Assembly: GCA_030998225.1 (NCBI GenBank)
Contig: JAPYXD010000715.1
Span: 2,728,001-2,792,000 of the forward strand
Reading direction: 5' to 3'
DNA: 64,000 bases
DNA from: Diplolepis rosae
Taxonomy: Eukaryota > Arthropoda > Insecta > Hymenoptera > Diplolepididae
Shown here: positions 8,018 through 16,421 of the stretch, one piece after another
Position numbering within the stretch: the stretch's first letter is position 1
Layout of the letters: each line of letters opens with the position of its first letter
Translations under genes and position numbers: made by a program
The notes under the pieces: generated by a model
Told to the model about the DNA's origin: nothing
What the model saw: the letters and a program-made list of their open reading frames with translations, nothing else
Databases searched by the model: none

Positions 8018-11000
8018 TTACTTTTGTACTTGCACATGTGAGCGTTTTAGTCTATTAATGTGGACAACAGTAGGTTTGCCTTTATAGCTTATTTTGACAT
8101 TCCCTTTTCCTAACACTTCCAATATTTCATAAGGCCCTGTATAATGGCTGTCAAGTTTTTTAATTTTTCCTCCTTTTAATAAAAACACGTAATCTCCAAT
8201 TTTTACTTCTAAAGGACTTATTTTTTTGTCATAATATAATTTCGATTTTTCTTTTGCTGAAATAAGATTTTCTCTTGCTTGTGTTCGCATTTCATGTAGT
8301 TGTGTTACGAAATTAATTAAATAATCGTCATATGTTTGTAATTTTTCTTGTTGTGATAAAGGTTCACTGGAAGGTTCACGAGCTAGTTTACCAAAAACCA
8401 ATTCATAGGGTGTGCATTTTGTGCCTTCATGTACACTAGTATTATATGAGAACATTGCTAGTTCAAGCCAATCATCCCATTCTGAATTTTTTGTAACAAA
8501 TTGTATGAGATATTCTCCTAAAACATGATGTGAACGTTCTAATGACCCGTTTGATTGAGGGTGAAATGCTGTGGTACGAAATTGTTTAATTCTAAAACGT
8601 TTTGCCAATCTTTTTAATAAATTACTTAAAAAATCTCTGCCTTGGTCAGTAAGTACTCCTTTCGGTGATCCAAATATGCAAATAAATTTTTTCACGAAAG
8701 CATCTGCTATCGTACTAGCTTGGTGAATAGGAAGAGGTATTGCTAAGGAATATTTGGTAAAATTGTCTTGTATCGTTAGAATATATAAGTTACCAGATTT
8801 TGTTTCAGGTAGTGGACCAACAATGTCCATTGATATTTTTTCAAAAGCAGTAGTGGGTGTGTCAGTGATTACCATAGGGTTTTTTTTTTTGACTCTGATT
8901 AATTTTTTCAGTTGACATTGTAAACAGCCTTGAATATATTTTTGAATGTCTACTTTCATATTTTCCCAAAAAAATTTTTGGCGAATTCGGCTATAAGTTT
9001 TTGTAACGCCTTTATGGCCTCCTAATGCTGAAGAATGAGCTTCTTCAATTAAATGAGTTCGTTGTTCCTTTGTTGGATATTGCGTTATTCCATTGCAAAC
9101 TATAATTTTTGTAGTTGAATTTGAAAAAATTAAATCGAAAATTGATTTCACTTCTTCCCAAGGTATATGATTAATTATGGAAGTTTTTGATATACTAATA
9201 GATCGTAATTTAAATTTTTGAGATAATTCATGTAATGAATGAATTGATAATTTTATATTATTTAAAGTTTCAGATAAATTATCTTTAGTTTCTTCTTCAA
9301 TTGGAAGTGCAAAATGGTAGTAGTTTCCTTTTTTAATCTCTTTTGCTATCCCCTTTTGTAAATTTTTAAATTTTGGTAAAGTTTCACGTTTTTCTAAAGT
9401 TTTTGATCCGTTGTCGCGAGGACTTCCATTTGTTGTAACAAAATATGCATAATTATCTTTTCGCATAGTTAATTGATCGCGACATTCAACTAAATTTTTC
9501 TTTGTTATAATTTTTTCTGTTTGAGAGTTTATAGGAGGAGGTTCTGGGGGTGGACGATTATAATTATCATGATCTTTATCGATTTTTTCAGGATTTATTT
9601 GAGATCTTCGGTTTAATCTCAAATTTTCTTCAAAATAAGGCTCTTCAAATTCTTCTTCCAATTTTTCTTCTTGGTTTTCTTCAAACTTCTCTTCAAAATT
9701 TTCCTCAAGAATGTCTTCAAAATTTTCTTCAAAATTCTGTTCGAAATTCTTTTCAAAATCGTCTTCAAGATCATCTTCAAAATTCTCTTCCCAATTTTCT
9801 TCATAATTTTCTCCATCATTTCCTTCGTGTGAGGTTTCAATGTCGTTGATTTCATCTTCTGAGGTTGAAAAATAATTCTCACTTTCTTCACTTTCAAATT
9901 CATTAATATTTTTTGGCTTCTTGGCATTTTTCTTCTTTTTATTTTTTGCTTGAGTTTGTTTCAAATAATCTAAATAATCAGGATCAGAGTCGGAATCTGA
10001 TTCTACTTTTGTTCGGCTTCCCTTTTGCACATTTATTTCTGGTAATTCGTTTTCAAACATTTGTTTTCTTGGCCTACCTCTCTTTCTTTTTGTTTGAGAG
10101 GGAATATTTTTCAATTTTGTAAGTAGATTTTTTCTTGGCCTACCTCGTGGTTTTTTCATAAGAGGTTTAGAAGAACAATTTTCGTCTAATTTTTCTTGAG
10201 TTTCGTTTCGATTCAAATTTTTTGCTTTTTCTTGCTCTATTCTCTTTTGAGCTCTCGTAGTAATAGTTTTCCATGATAAATTTTCGTATTTTTTGGAAAA
10301 CACTGGACTTAATAAAAATATTGTCATAAAAATAAGTCTTGAAGCCATATTTTTGAATAAATTTGTGTATTTTAAAATATTCTTACCAATCTCACTGAGT
10401 GATTCTTCACTAAGGAATTCCGGAAAATATTCTGGAATTTTTGAGTCAATATTTAATATTTGGGCTTCCGGAATTTCGCTAAAATGATCTACGTCGTCTG
10501 GTACGATTTCTGGATTCAAGTTTCTTCGTTTTGAAGGTTTTACCTCATTTTTAGAGTTTTCTTGTTTTTTTCTTGTAAAAGTTTTCTTGGAAAACATTTT
10601 TTCTTGGGAAGTCATAAAAGTATCATTGGCGTCAACTTGTAAATATCTTGATTTCTTTTTGTTATCATCAATAGGGTTTCTTGAGAGAGCGTCTGCATTT
10701 ACATTCATTTTTCCAGCTTTGTAAATTACATCAAAATCATATTCTGCGAGTTTCAATCTCCAACGTGAAACTCGTGAACAAGGGTCTTTAGAATTTTGAA
10801 ACCAAACTAGAGGTTTGTGATCAGTCACTAAAGTAAATTTTCTCCCATACAAATAAGGACGAAAATGAGTTACACAAAATATTATAGCAAGAGCTTCCTT
10901 CTCATATGTATCATATTTTTTCTCAGTATCACTTAGACTACGTGAAGCATATGCTATTGGCTTATCTTTACCTATTTTACCTTGTGATAAAATACCTCCT

Positions 11001-12787
11001 ATTGCAAATCCTGAGGCATCTGTTGTGAGTATAAAAGGTTGAGAAAAATCAGGTCGTTGTAAAAGTGGTTCTTCACATAATTTTGCTTTTAAAATTTCGA
11101 AAGCTGCTTGTTGTTTTTCTGTCCAATTAAAAGGTGTATCTTTTTTCAGAAGTTGATTTAAAGGACTTGCAATTTTTGAAAATCCATCAATAAATCGTCT
11201 ATAATATCCTGCTAAGCCTAAAAATTGTTTAACATTTTTCTGTGTTTTTGGGATTGGAAAGTTTTTTACAGCTATTATCTTTTTTGGATCTGGACGTACT
11301 CCATTTTTATCAATTGTATGACCTAAATATCCTACTTCAGGTCGTAAAAATTCGCATTTGTCTGGTTGTAAATGAAGATTTGCTTTTCTAAGTCTTTCTG
11401 CTAAATTGTTGAATTTAATTTCGTGTTCTTCTAGAGTATTTGCATATATAACTATGTCATCAAGATATACAAAAAGTTCCGTTCCGATTAATCCAGTTAA
11501 TGTTAAATCCATTAATCTTTGAAATGTAGCAGGTGCAGTTTTTAAACCGAAAGGCATTCTATCGAATTCGTAATGACCGTGAGGTGTAGAAAACGCGGTT
11601 TTATGCGAGTCTTTTGGATCCATTTTTATATGGTGAAAACCGGTAGCTAAATCAAACACTGAAAAATATTTTGCTGATCCTAGAGAATCAAGTATATCGT
11701 TTATATTAGGTAAAGGATACGAATCGCCAATTGTTTTTTCATTTAATTTACGAAAATCAAGAACCATTCTCCATTTTATTTTTCCTTGAGAATCAGGTTT
11801 TTTAGGAACTATCCACACTGGAGTGTTATATGGTGATTGTGAGGGCTTGATTATTTTATTTTTTAATAATTCATCGACTTGTCTTGTAATTTCTTCCTTG
11901 TGAACTGGGGGAAATCTATATTGTCTTGAAAAAATTGGAGCGTCATCTACAGTTGGAATTGAATGTTGTAATACATTAGTAGCTTCAAGTGGTTCTCCTG
12001 GGATTTGAAATCTGTCTGCATTATTTTTAATTAATTTTTCTACATGTTCATATTCATCTTGATTTAAATGGTCTAATCGAAGAAGTTTTTTAATACATTC
12101 TACTCTGTCTTCGTCTGTTACATTATAAAATTTGCATGAGTTAATTAGAGAATTGTCAGTTTTTAAAAAGTTATTTAATATTTTACTTGATAAATCTTCG
12201 TTATTTCTTTGTTTGAAAGTAATTAAATTTCCAATTTGTTTATAACATTCTTGTTCTTCAAAGTCTTCTAAATTAACTAATGGGACGGATAATGTAATTG
12301 GGATTTCATTTGTGTTTGCAAATTTTAAATAGGCTTTTCCCTTGTGATTTTTTACAACTGCGTCACCTACGTAGACGCCATCTTGGATATGCAATCGAGG
12401 TACATACCCTTCACTCTTTTCTGTATTTTTTATATTAACATAAAATGTTATAACTGTTCGAGCTGGAATAGTAAATGATTTGGTAGATTTAAAAGGGTAA
12501 CAGTGGTTCTCAATTTCTAAGCATTTTGAAGTATAGTTTATATTCACACTATTATCTTGAAAAAATTCTGATCCTAATACTCCATCTTCTTCTACTGGGA
12601 CTTTATTCGGAATAATGTTAAATATCGTTGGATAACCAAAAATGTTTATTTTTACCTGTCCTAACGTGTAAAGTGGTAAATCATTAATTCCTGTAAGTTT
12701 CAATACGTTATGCCTATTTATTGGTACTTCAGGGTTGAGAACCTTTTGTTTAATTAAATTTCGAGCAGCACCAGTATCAATCATCAT
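8018..12787 (-). CDS. pol: Pol polyprotein (protease, reverse transcriptase, RNase H, integrase) with AT-hook/acidic insert
   Basis: 1589 aa from the first Met, but that Met lies just before the protease active site D4-T-G-A, so translation must start upstream; the frame is open back to a TAG at 12,977-12,979. Order: aspartic protease, RT with Y-L-D-D at about 441-444, RNase H starting T-T-D-A-S-G near 590, integrase zinc finger (H-x-H then C-L-Q-C) near 1245-1300, the integrase D-D-E triad near 1320, 1380 and 1415, and a C-terminal GPY/F-type Y-T-G-P-Y near 1550. Between RNase H and integrase are roughly 400 extra residues with two AT-hooks (G-R-P-R-K near 880 and 903) and a run of E-E-N-F-E-type acidic repeats (about 980-1050). 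The frame is intact over its full length. It probably needs ribosomal frameshifting after gag. Confidence 0.95.
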   Translation of the reverse strand: MMIDTGAARNLIKQKVLNPEVPINRHNVLKLTGINDLPLYTLGQVKINIFGYPTIFNIIPNKVPVEEDGVLGSEFFQDNSVNINYTSKCLEIENHCYPFKSTKSFTIPARTVITFYVNIKNTEKSEGYVPRLHIQDGVYVGDAVVKNHKGKAYLKFANTNEIPITLSVPLVNLEDFEEQECYKQIGNLITFKQRNNEDLSSKILNNFLKTDNSLINSCKFYNVTDEDRVECIKKLLRLDHLNQDEYEHVEKLIKNNADRFQIPGEPLEATNVLQHSIPTVDDAPIFSRQYRFPPVHKEEITRQVDELLKNKIIKPSQSPYNTPVWIVPKKPDSQGKIKWRMVLDFRKLNEKTIGDSYPLPNINDILDSLGSAKYFSVFDLATGFHHIKMDPKDSHKTAFSTPHGHYEFDRMPFGLKTAPATFQRLMDLTLTGLIGTELFVYLDDIVIYANTLEEHEIKFNNLAERLRKANLHLQPDKCEFLRPEVGYLGHTIDKNGVRPDPKKIIAVKNFPIPKTQKNVKQFLGLAGYYRRFIDGFSKIASPLNQLLKKDTPFNWTEKQQAAFEILKAKLCEEPLLQRPDFSQPFILTTDASGFAIGGILSQGKIGKDKPIAYASRSLSDTEKKYDTYEKEALAIIFCVTHFRPYLYGRKFTLVTDHKPLVWFQNSKDPCSRVSRWRLKLAEYDFDVIYKAGKMNVNADALSRNPIDDNKKKSRYLQVDANDTFMTSQEKMFSKKTFTRKKQENSKNEVKPSKRRNLNPEIVPDDVDHFSEIPEAQILNIDSKIPEYFPEFLSEESLSEIGKNILKYTNLFKNMASRLIFMTIFLLSPVFSKKYENLSWKTITTRAQKRIEQEKAKNLNRNETQEKLDENCSSKPLMKKPRGRPRKNLLTKLKNIPSQTKRKRGRPRKQMFENELPEINVQKGSRTKVESDSDSDPDYLDYLKQTQAKNKKKKNAKKPKNINEFESEESENYFSTSEDEINDIETSHEGNDGENYEENWEENFEDDLEDDFEKNFEQNFEENFEDILEENFEEKFEENQEEKLEEEFEEPYFEENLRLNRRSQINPEKIDKDHDNYNRPPPEPPPINSQTEKIITKKNLVECRDQLTMRKDNYAYFVTTNGSPRDNGSKTLEKRETLPKFKNLQKGIAKEIKKGNYYHFALPIEEETKDNLSETLNNIKLSIHSLHELSQKFKLRSISISKTSIINHIPWEEVKSIFDLIFSNSTTKIIVCNGITQYPTKEQRTHLIEEAHSSALGGHKGVTKTYSRIRQKFFWENMKVDIQKYIQGCLQCQLKKLIRVKKKNPMVITDTPTTAFEKISMDIVGPLPETKSGNLYILTIQDNFTKYSLAIPLPIHQASTIADAFVKKFICIFGSPKGVLTDQGRDFLSNLLKRLAKRFRIKQFRTTAFHPQSNGSLERSHHVLGEYLIQFVTKNSEWDDWLELAMFSYNTSVHEGTKCTPYELVFGKLAREPSSEPLSQQEKLQTYDDYLINFVTQLHEMRTQARENLISAKEKSKLYYDKKISPLEVKIGDYVFLLKGGKIKKLDSHYTGPYEILEVLGKGNVKISYKGKPTVVHINRLKRSHVQVQK
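9640..10150 (-). other. AT-hook pair and acidic repeat inside Pol
   Basis: Part of the pol frame. Two G-R-P-R-K AT-hook cores are encoded near 10,132-10,150 and 10,070-10,085, then an Asp/Glu-rich low-complexity tract made of about ten E-x-N-F-E-type units (9640-9850). AT-hooks bind the minor groove of AT-rich DNA. Placed just before integrase, they may steer integration or tether Pol to chromatin; that is inference. The acidic tract gives rise to overlapping spurious ORFs on both strands. Confidence 0.7.
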
Positions 12788-12976
12788 GTGTGTTGGATTT
12801 TTTAAACCTTCCGTTGATATTATAATTGATGGAATTGAAGTGGACTTTGAAATATTTATTGTTGTTGTTGTATGATCGTTAGAAGTGGATGCCAGTGGTT
12901 CTCGATTTATGCTTTCCTCAGTGCACCCGTGCTGGGGAGAGCTTTGGAGTTTTCCTGATGAGCTGTTTGTGATTGG

Positions 12977-14764
12977 CTATTTGGTCGTATCTTGCAGTCT
13001 CGTACTAAATGACCGGGTTTTTTTACAATAATTGCAAACTACTTCAGTATAATTTGAATTTTGTTGATTATTATTATTTTGTAAAAACCTATATTCATAT
13101 GGTTTATTTCGATTTTGAGACTGTCCTAAGTTAAAGTTTTGATACTGTCCTGGATTCCATTGTCTATTATTATTATTAACATTATTGTTATTATTGTAAA
13201 AATTTCTAGGAAAATTATTATTATTGTTGTATCTTTGTTGTAAAACATTATTATTATTGTTTTTATAATTATTATTTCTATTTTGCAAATTATTATTGTT
13301 ATTAAAATTATAATTTTTATTTCTTAAAAAATTGTTATTCGGAAAATTATTGTAATTGTTTCTTGCAAAATTATTATTATTATTACTTCTTTGACCATTG
13401 AAATTACTATATCCTTGTTGGTTAGGACGCAAAAAATTTTTTTGTTTATTATTAAAAACTGCATCTTGAGCTTTACTTAAATGAAAACATTTTTCAGTTG
13501 TGTGACCTGGTTTTTTACAAATTAAACAAATAGTTTTGTTTTCAAGTCCTACGTTAAATCGGGTTGTTTTATTATTTTTATTATTAGATGATTCGTCACT
13601 TTTTGAATAATCCATATTTTTATTTCTTCGTAGTGCGGAATTTGCATCTAATCTTCGTTCTATATCAATACTGTCGCTAATAACTTCTTTAAAAGTATCC
13701 TTTTCTTCAACACGAATTTCTAACTCAGGACGCAAACCGCGTATAAAACATTGAATTACGTCTTTTTCAAGGTTTACTTTAAAATTATTATCTACCTGAC
13801 CATTATTATTGAGCCCGTGAGCATCTTCGATTTTGTCGGCAATTTCTTTTATCCTAGCAGCATAGGAAAGTACATTTTCTCTTTCCCACATAAATGTATT
13901 ACCTAATTCTCCCTGTAACTGGTACACGCTTTTCGCAGGGGCATATACTCTTTTCAATTTTTCTATCAATTCTTCTATTGTTGTATAAGTAGAACCAAAA
14001 ATGCATTTTCTGGCTTCTCCAGTTAATTTACCTCTTAATAGCCTTGCGAGGTTTTCTTGAGCTGCAGGTGTCGGTAGCATTGCCTTTGCCTCCATGCAAC
14101 CCTCAATAAAATGTGACAATGGGAGGTTACTTCCGTCGAACAATGGGACCACCTCTAGCGCGTCGCGTAAGGATACCTGCTGGCTGTTGGGTATGACCAC
14201 GGCCATCTCTTCGTTATTTACTCTTACGGGATTATCCTGATTTATGGCTTCTGTGTCGCTTTTGTCGTCGTCGCTATCGTTGTTACTAATTATAGATTCG
14301 CGTGCCAATGAGGTTTCCAATCTTTCTTTCAAAGTTTTATTATCTACTGTTATTACTGTTGAGCTTAGCAAATTGAATTCGTCCAAATAAGATAATTCAT
14401 TCGTTAGAGTTTGATCTTGATTACTGGATCCTGTTACAATGCTTAAATCTGGACAGAAACTTGAATGAATCCCGCTAGTTTTTCCTGAATTTTCACGTGA
14501 TATATTTTGATTATTAATTAGAGTCTTGTCTAAACTTGAATCATCTAACTTAAGAGTGTTATCTAATTCTTGTTCTGTAGGGATTGGATCAGGGATATTT
14601 TGGCATTTATTATCAGTTGAATATTCTCTATTTCTAATTGGTTTTATTTTTAAATTACCCTTTTGATTCAAATCTACTATTTTTGCAAGCTGACTATCTT
14701 GTTTAGCTTGACTACGTGTTATAACTTTTGGGGTAGATTCTAAAGGGATATTTGGTTTTGACAT
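12977..14764 (-). CDS. gag: Gag structural polyprotein, broken in its second zinc knuckle
   Basis: 595 aa. A Ser/Asp-rich N-terminus is followed by a capsid-like core (about residues 190-370; L-F-D-G-S, then L-x-G-x-A, then Y-x-x-x-I). An intact zinc knuckle C-L-I-C-x4-H-x4-C lies at about 415-430, followed by an Asn-rich low-complexity region (about 440-570). The second knuckle begins C-N-Y-C-K-K and then fails. In the +1 frame the next codons give P-G-H-L-V-R-D-C, exactly completing a C-x2-C-x4-H-x4-C knuckle and running on to a TAA near 12,919. A seven-A run (13,018-13,024 region) therefore holds one extra base. The ancestral gag probably ended near 12,919 and overlapped pol by about 60 bases in the -1 relation typical of retroelements. 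Confidence 0.9.
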   Translation of the reverse strand: MSKPNIPLESTPKVITRSQAKQDSQLAKIVDLNQKGNLKIKPIRNREYSTDNKCQNIPDPIPTEQELDNTLKLDDSSLDKTLINNQNISRENSGKTSGIHSSFCPDLSIVTGSSNQDQTLTNELSYLDEFNLLSSTVITVDNKTLKERLETSLARESIISNNDSDDDKSDTEAINQDNPVRVNNEEMAVVIPNSQQVSLRDALEVVPLFDGSNLPLSHFIEGCMEAKAMLPTPAAQENLARLLRGKLTGEARKCIFGSTYTTIEELIEKLKRVYAPAKSVYQLQGELGNTFMWERENVLSYAARIKEIADKIEDAHGLNNNGQVDNNFKVNLEKDVIQCFIRGLRPELEIRVEEKDTFKEVISDSIDIERRLDANSALRRNKNMDYSKSDESSNNKNNKTTRFNVGLENKTICLICKKPGHTTEKCFHLSKAQDAVFNNKQKNFLRPNQQGYSNFNGQRSNNNNNFARNNYNNFPNNNFLRNKNYNFNNNNNLQNRNNNYKNNNNNVLQQRYNNNNNFPRNFYNNNNNVNNNNRQWNPGQYQNFNLGQSQNRNKPYEYRFLQNNNNQQNSNYTEVVCNYCKKTRSFSTRLQDTTK

Positions 14765-15635
14765 TGAGTCATTATAAATTTACAATATTTCGTATTGAGC
14801 GTTGATTGTTTATTGTTATTTTAAATTTGTTTATAACAATAAAAAAACTATATATAAAATTTGTTTTTTAAGAAAAATAAAATGAGATTAGTAAAATTTA
14901 TTTTTAATTTGTTTATTTATTTTTAATAACAATATAATTTGAAATGAAATTTGTATTTCGTCATTTGAAAATAAAATAATGATATAAAAATATAATTATT
15001 TTAAATATTCAAATTAAATAAATAATCGCTCAATTGTTTGTAAATTTATAATTTTTAATAATAAATTTCTTAAAATAATAAAATATTTTTCTTTACCAAC
15101 TGCATGTGCCCTTTATGTAAAATCAAAATAATTTATTTGATTTATTTATAAATTGTTTATAACAATTAAACAAATTTGTTTATAACAATGATCATTCGAA
15201 ATATTCATAAATTATTTTTATTATATTGGAAAAGTTAACTTAAGTGCAAATCTTTGGACAATTTTTTTTTTTTGCAAATAAAAATATTCTGTTTTTTATG
15301 TTTGTTTTAACTTAAATCAAAACTTGGTTAACAAATTAGAATATCTTTTTAAATAAGATAAGTTACTTAATCACTTAGGTTAGCCTCAAGGTCAGATCCC
15401 TGCGTGATTTTTCAAACTTATTTTATTTTTAAACAATTTATATAAATTATAAAATGTCAAAGAAATGATTTGATTATTAAATCATTAAGGTTAGCCTCAA
15501 GGTCAAATCCCTTTGTGATCTAACAAATCTATTTTATTGAAATTTTAAGTTTTAAAGTTGAAATAATATTTCATAATCATTTATTTATTTATTTATTATT
15601 AAGAACCAATGTGTTCAATTTCAATTGACTTGTGT
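14765..15635 (-). other. Long AT-rich 5' leader between primer site and gag
   Basis: About 870 bases without ORFs, very AT-rich, with repeated TTTATAACAAT-type motifs. It holds the 39-bp direct repeat annotated separately. A weak splice donor candidate, TTGGTAAAGA on the minus strand at 15,100-15,091, could feed the downstream acceptors. A leader this long usually hosts packaging or regulatory signals. Confidence 0.6.
15370..15519 (-). repeat. 39-bp direct repeat in retroelement leader
   Basis: Copies at 15,370-15,408 and 15,481-15,519 share GGTTAGCCTCAAGGTCA and flanking bases, with about 33 of 39 positions identical, 111 bp apart. They stand out in the AT-rich leader. They could be protein-binding or RNA packaging sites; the Drosophila gypsy 5' UTR carries repeated insulator sites in a comparable position. 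Confidence 0.7.
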
Positions 15636-15653
15636 TTCCCGGCCGATGCACCA
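15636..15653 (-). promoter_or_regulatory. Primer-binding site, tRNA-Gly(GCC)
   Basis: The minus strand reads TGGTGCATCGGCCGGGAA, an 18-base complement of the 3' end of tRNA-Gly (acceptor stem GATGCA plus CCA). It lies 14 bases inside the LTR edge and marks the start of minus-strand DNA synthesis. The tRNA identity is from my memory of the conserved tRNA-Gly 3' end. Confidence 0.85.
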
Positions 15654-15802
15654 GAAAAAAGGAAGTATGTTACGTCACAAGTACGTAAATACTGACCTTG
15701 ATCGAAGATTCCTCGTTTTAAGTTAGGATCGAATGATCCTCGCTTAGGGATGAGGATAAGTCAATGAAAAGACACAATGATTATCAAATAATAAAAATTG
15801 AA

Positions 15803-15808
15803 TTTATT
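15803..15808 (-). terminator. Candidate polyadenylation signal in LTR
   Basis: AATAAA on the minus strand about 440 bases downstream of the TATA box, a usual place for the R-region poly(A) signal. The region is AT-rich, so chance is possible. Confidence 0.4.
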
Positions 15809-15963
15809 AAAATAATTATAAATTGAAAATATTAAATTGCCGATACAATTGATTTATAATTGGAGGCACAGGCTGGTTGGTTGGAAAGAGACAGAACATA
15901 TATATAGAGAGAGAGAAGAGTTCGGTACCTTTATGATTTCCCTTTGTTTCCTTAAATATTCCT

Positions 15964-16031
15964 CACAGGTATGACTGCGATGCGATTCCCACAGGTGTGA
16001 CTGCGAAGGAGTGAATATCCACAGGTGTGAT
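15964..16031 (-). repeat. Three CACAGGTRTGA motifs in LTR
   Basis: Plus-strand copies start at 15,964, 15,990 and 16,020. The first two share CACAGGT(A/G)TGACTGCGA (17 bp), the third the first 11 bases. Being within the transcribed LTR part, they could be enhancer or RNA elements; CAGGTG is also an E-box core. Confidence 0.65.
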
Positions 16032-16243
16032 AAGGACACAACAACTATTCACTCTTTTTGGCACTGAGTCTAAGATCCTTTCAAGAATTGAAAAACGGAC
16101 CACGGTAAATTTATGACTCTCGGGTCTTTACATTGTCAAACTGCACGGTATAATTGTCTCACGCTGAGAATCCCTTTTAGTTTTTTAGAAAATCCCGCAC
16201 TTAAATACTGCTCACAAGACTAGTTTTCCCTTGGCGGTGTGTC

Positions 16244-16273
16244 CTTTTTATATTATATTTTTTGGTGACGTCA
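16244..16273 (-). promoter_or_regulatory. LTR core promoter: CRE-like site and TATA box
   Basis: The minus strand reads TGACGTCA (16,273-16,266, a perfect CRE/ATF palindrome) and, a few bases downstream, TATAATATAAAAAG (16,257-16,244). A second TGACGT-type half site lies near 16,300 in reverse. This is a plausible RNA polymerase II promoter for the element. Confidence 0.6.
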
Positions 16274-16421
16274 CGCGTTGCGCAGTCTCCCGCTGCGTGT
16301 GACGTAGTTATACCTCTCTTTTCAATAGGTGGTTTTCTCTCTCTTTTAGTAATTTCCCCAGATTTCTCTCTAGACCTAGCCTGTGCCTATAGTACATTCG
16401 AATGCGTCGCGGGACGTGACA

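Larger units (their letters stand above)
1..16421 (-). mobile_element. Giant Ty3/Gypsy-type endogenous retrovirus with accessory genes (3' end off-window)
   Basis: One LTR at the right edge, a tRNA-Gly primer site next to it, gag, pol in the order protease-RT-RNase H-integrase, and then about eight further ORFs, all on the minus strand. Integrase after RNase H and a GPY/F-type integrase tail place it in Ty3/Gypsy (Metaviridae). Known errantiviruses are about 7-9 kb with a single env. This copy already spans 16.4 kb without reaching its second LTR and carries two unrelated envelope genes, three dsRNA-binding ORFs and a CARD. All ORFs share strand, AT-richness and tight packing, so I infer one element rather than neighbouring genes. 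It carries at least two single-base frameshifts (gag, gB-like env), so this copy is probably defective as sequenced. An alternative is a nested insertion of two elements, but no internal LTR or primer site was seen. Confidence 0.8.
15668..16421 (-). repeat. Long terminal repeat (5' LTR of the minus-strand element)
   Basis: 754 bp. On the minus strand it starts TGTCACGT and ends ACGTAACA, so the termini form short inverted repeats with TG...CA ends. It sits directly beyond the primer site. It contains a CRE-like palindrome, a TATA box, an AATAAA and a triplicated CACAGGTGTGA motif. There is no second copy in the window, so LTR identity and target-site duplication cannot be used for dating. Confidence 0.75.

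Noticed and set aside
9550..9927. ORFs opposite to and overlapping the acidic part of pol
   Set aside because: They are shadows of the GAA/TTC-rich acidic repeat; pol itself is intact there.
12788..12979. UAG stop-codon readthrough joining gag and pol in one frame
   Set aside because: The shared frame arises only after a one-base shift that also wrecks a zinc knuckle; the undamaged gag frame ends elsewhere, so readthrough is not needed.
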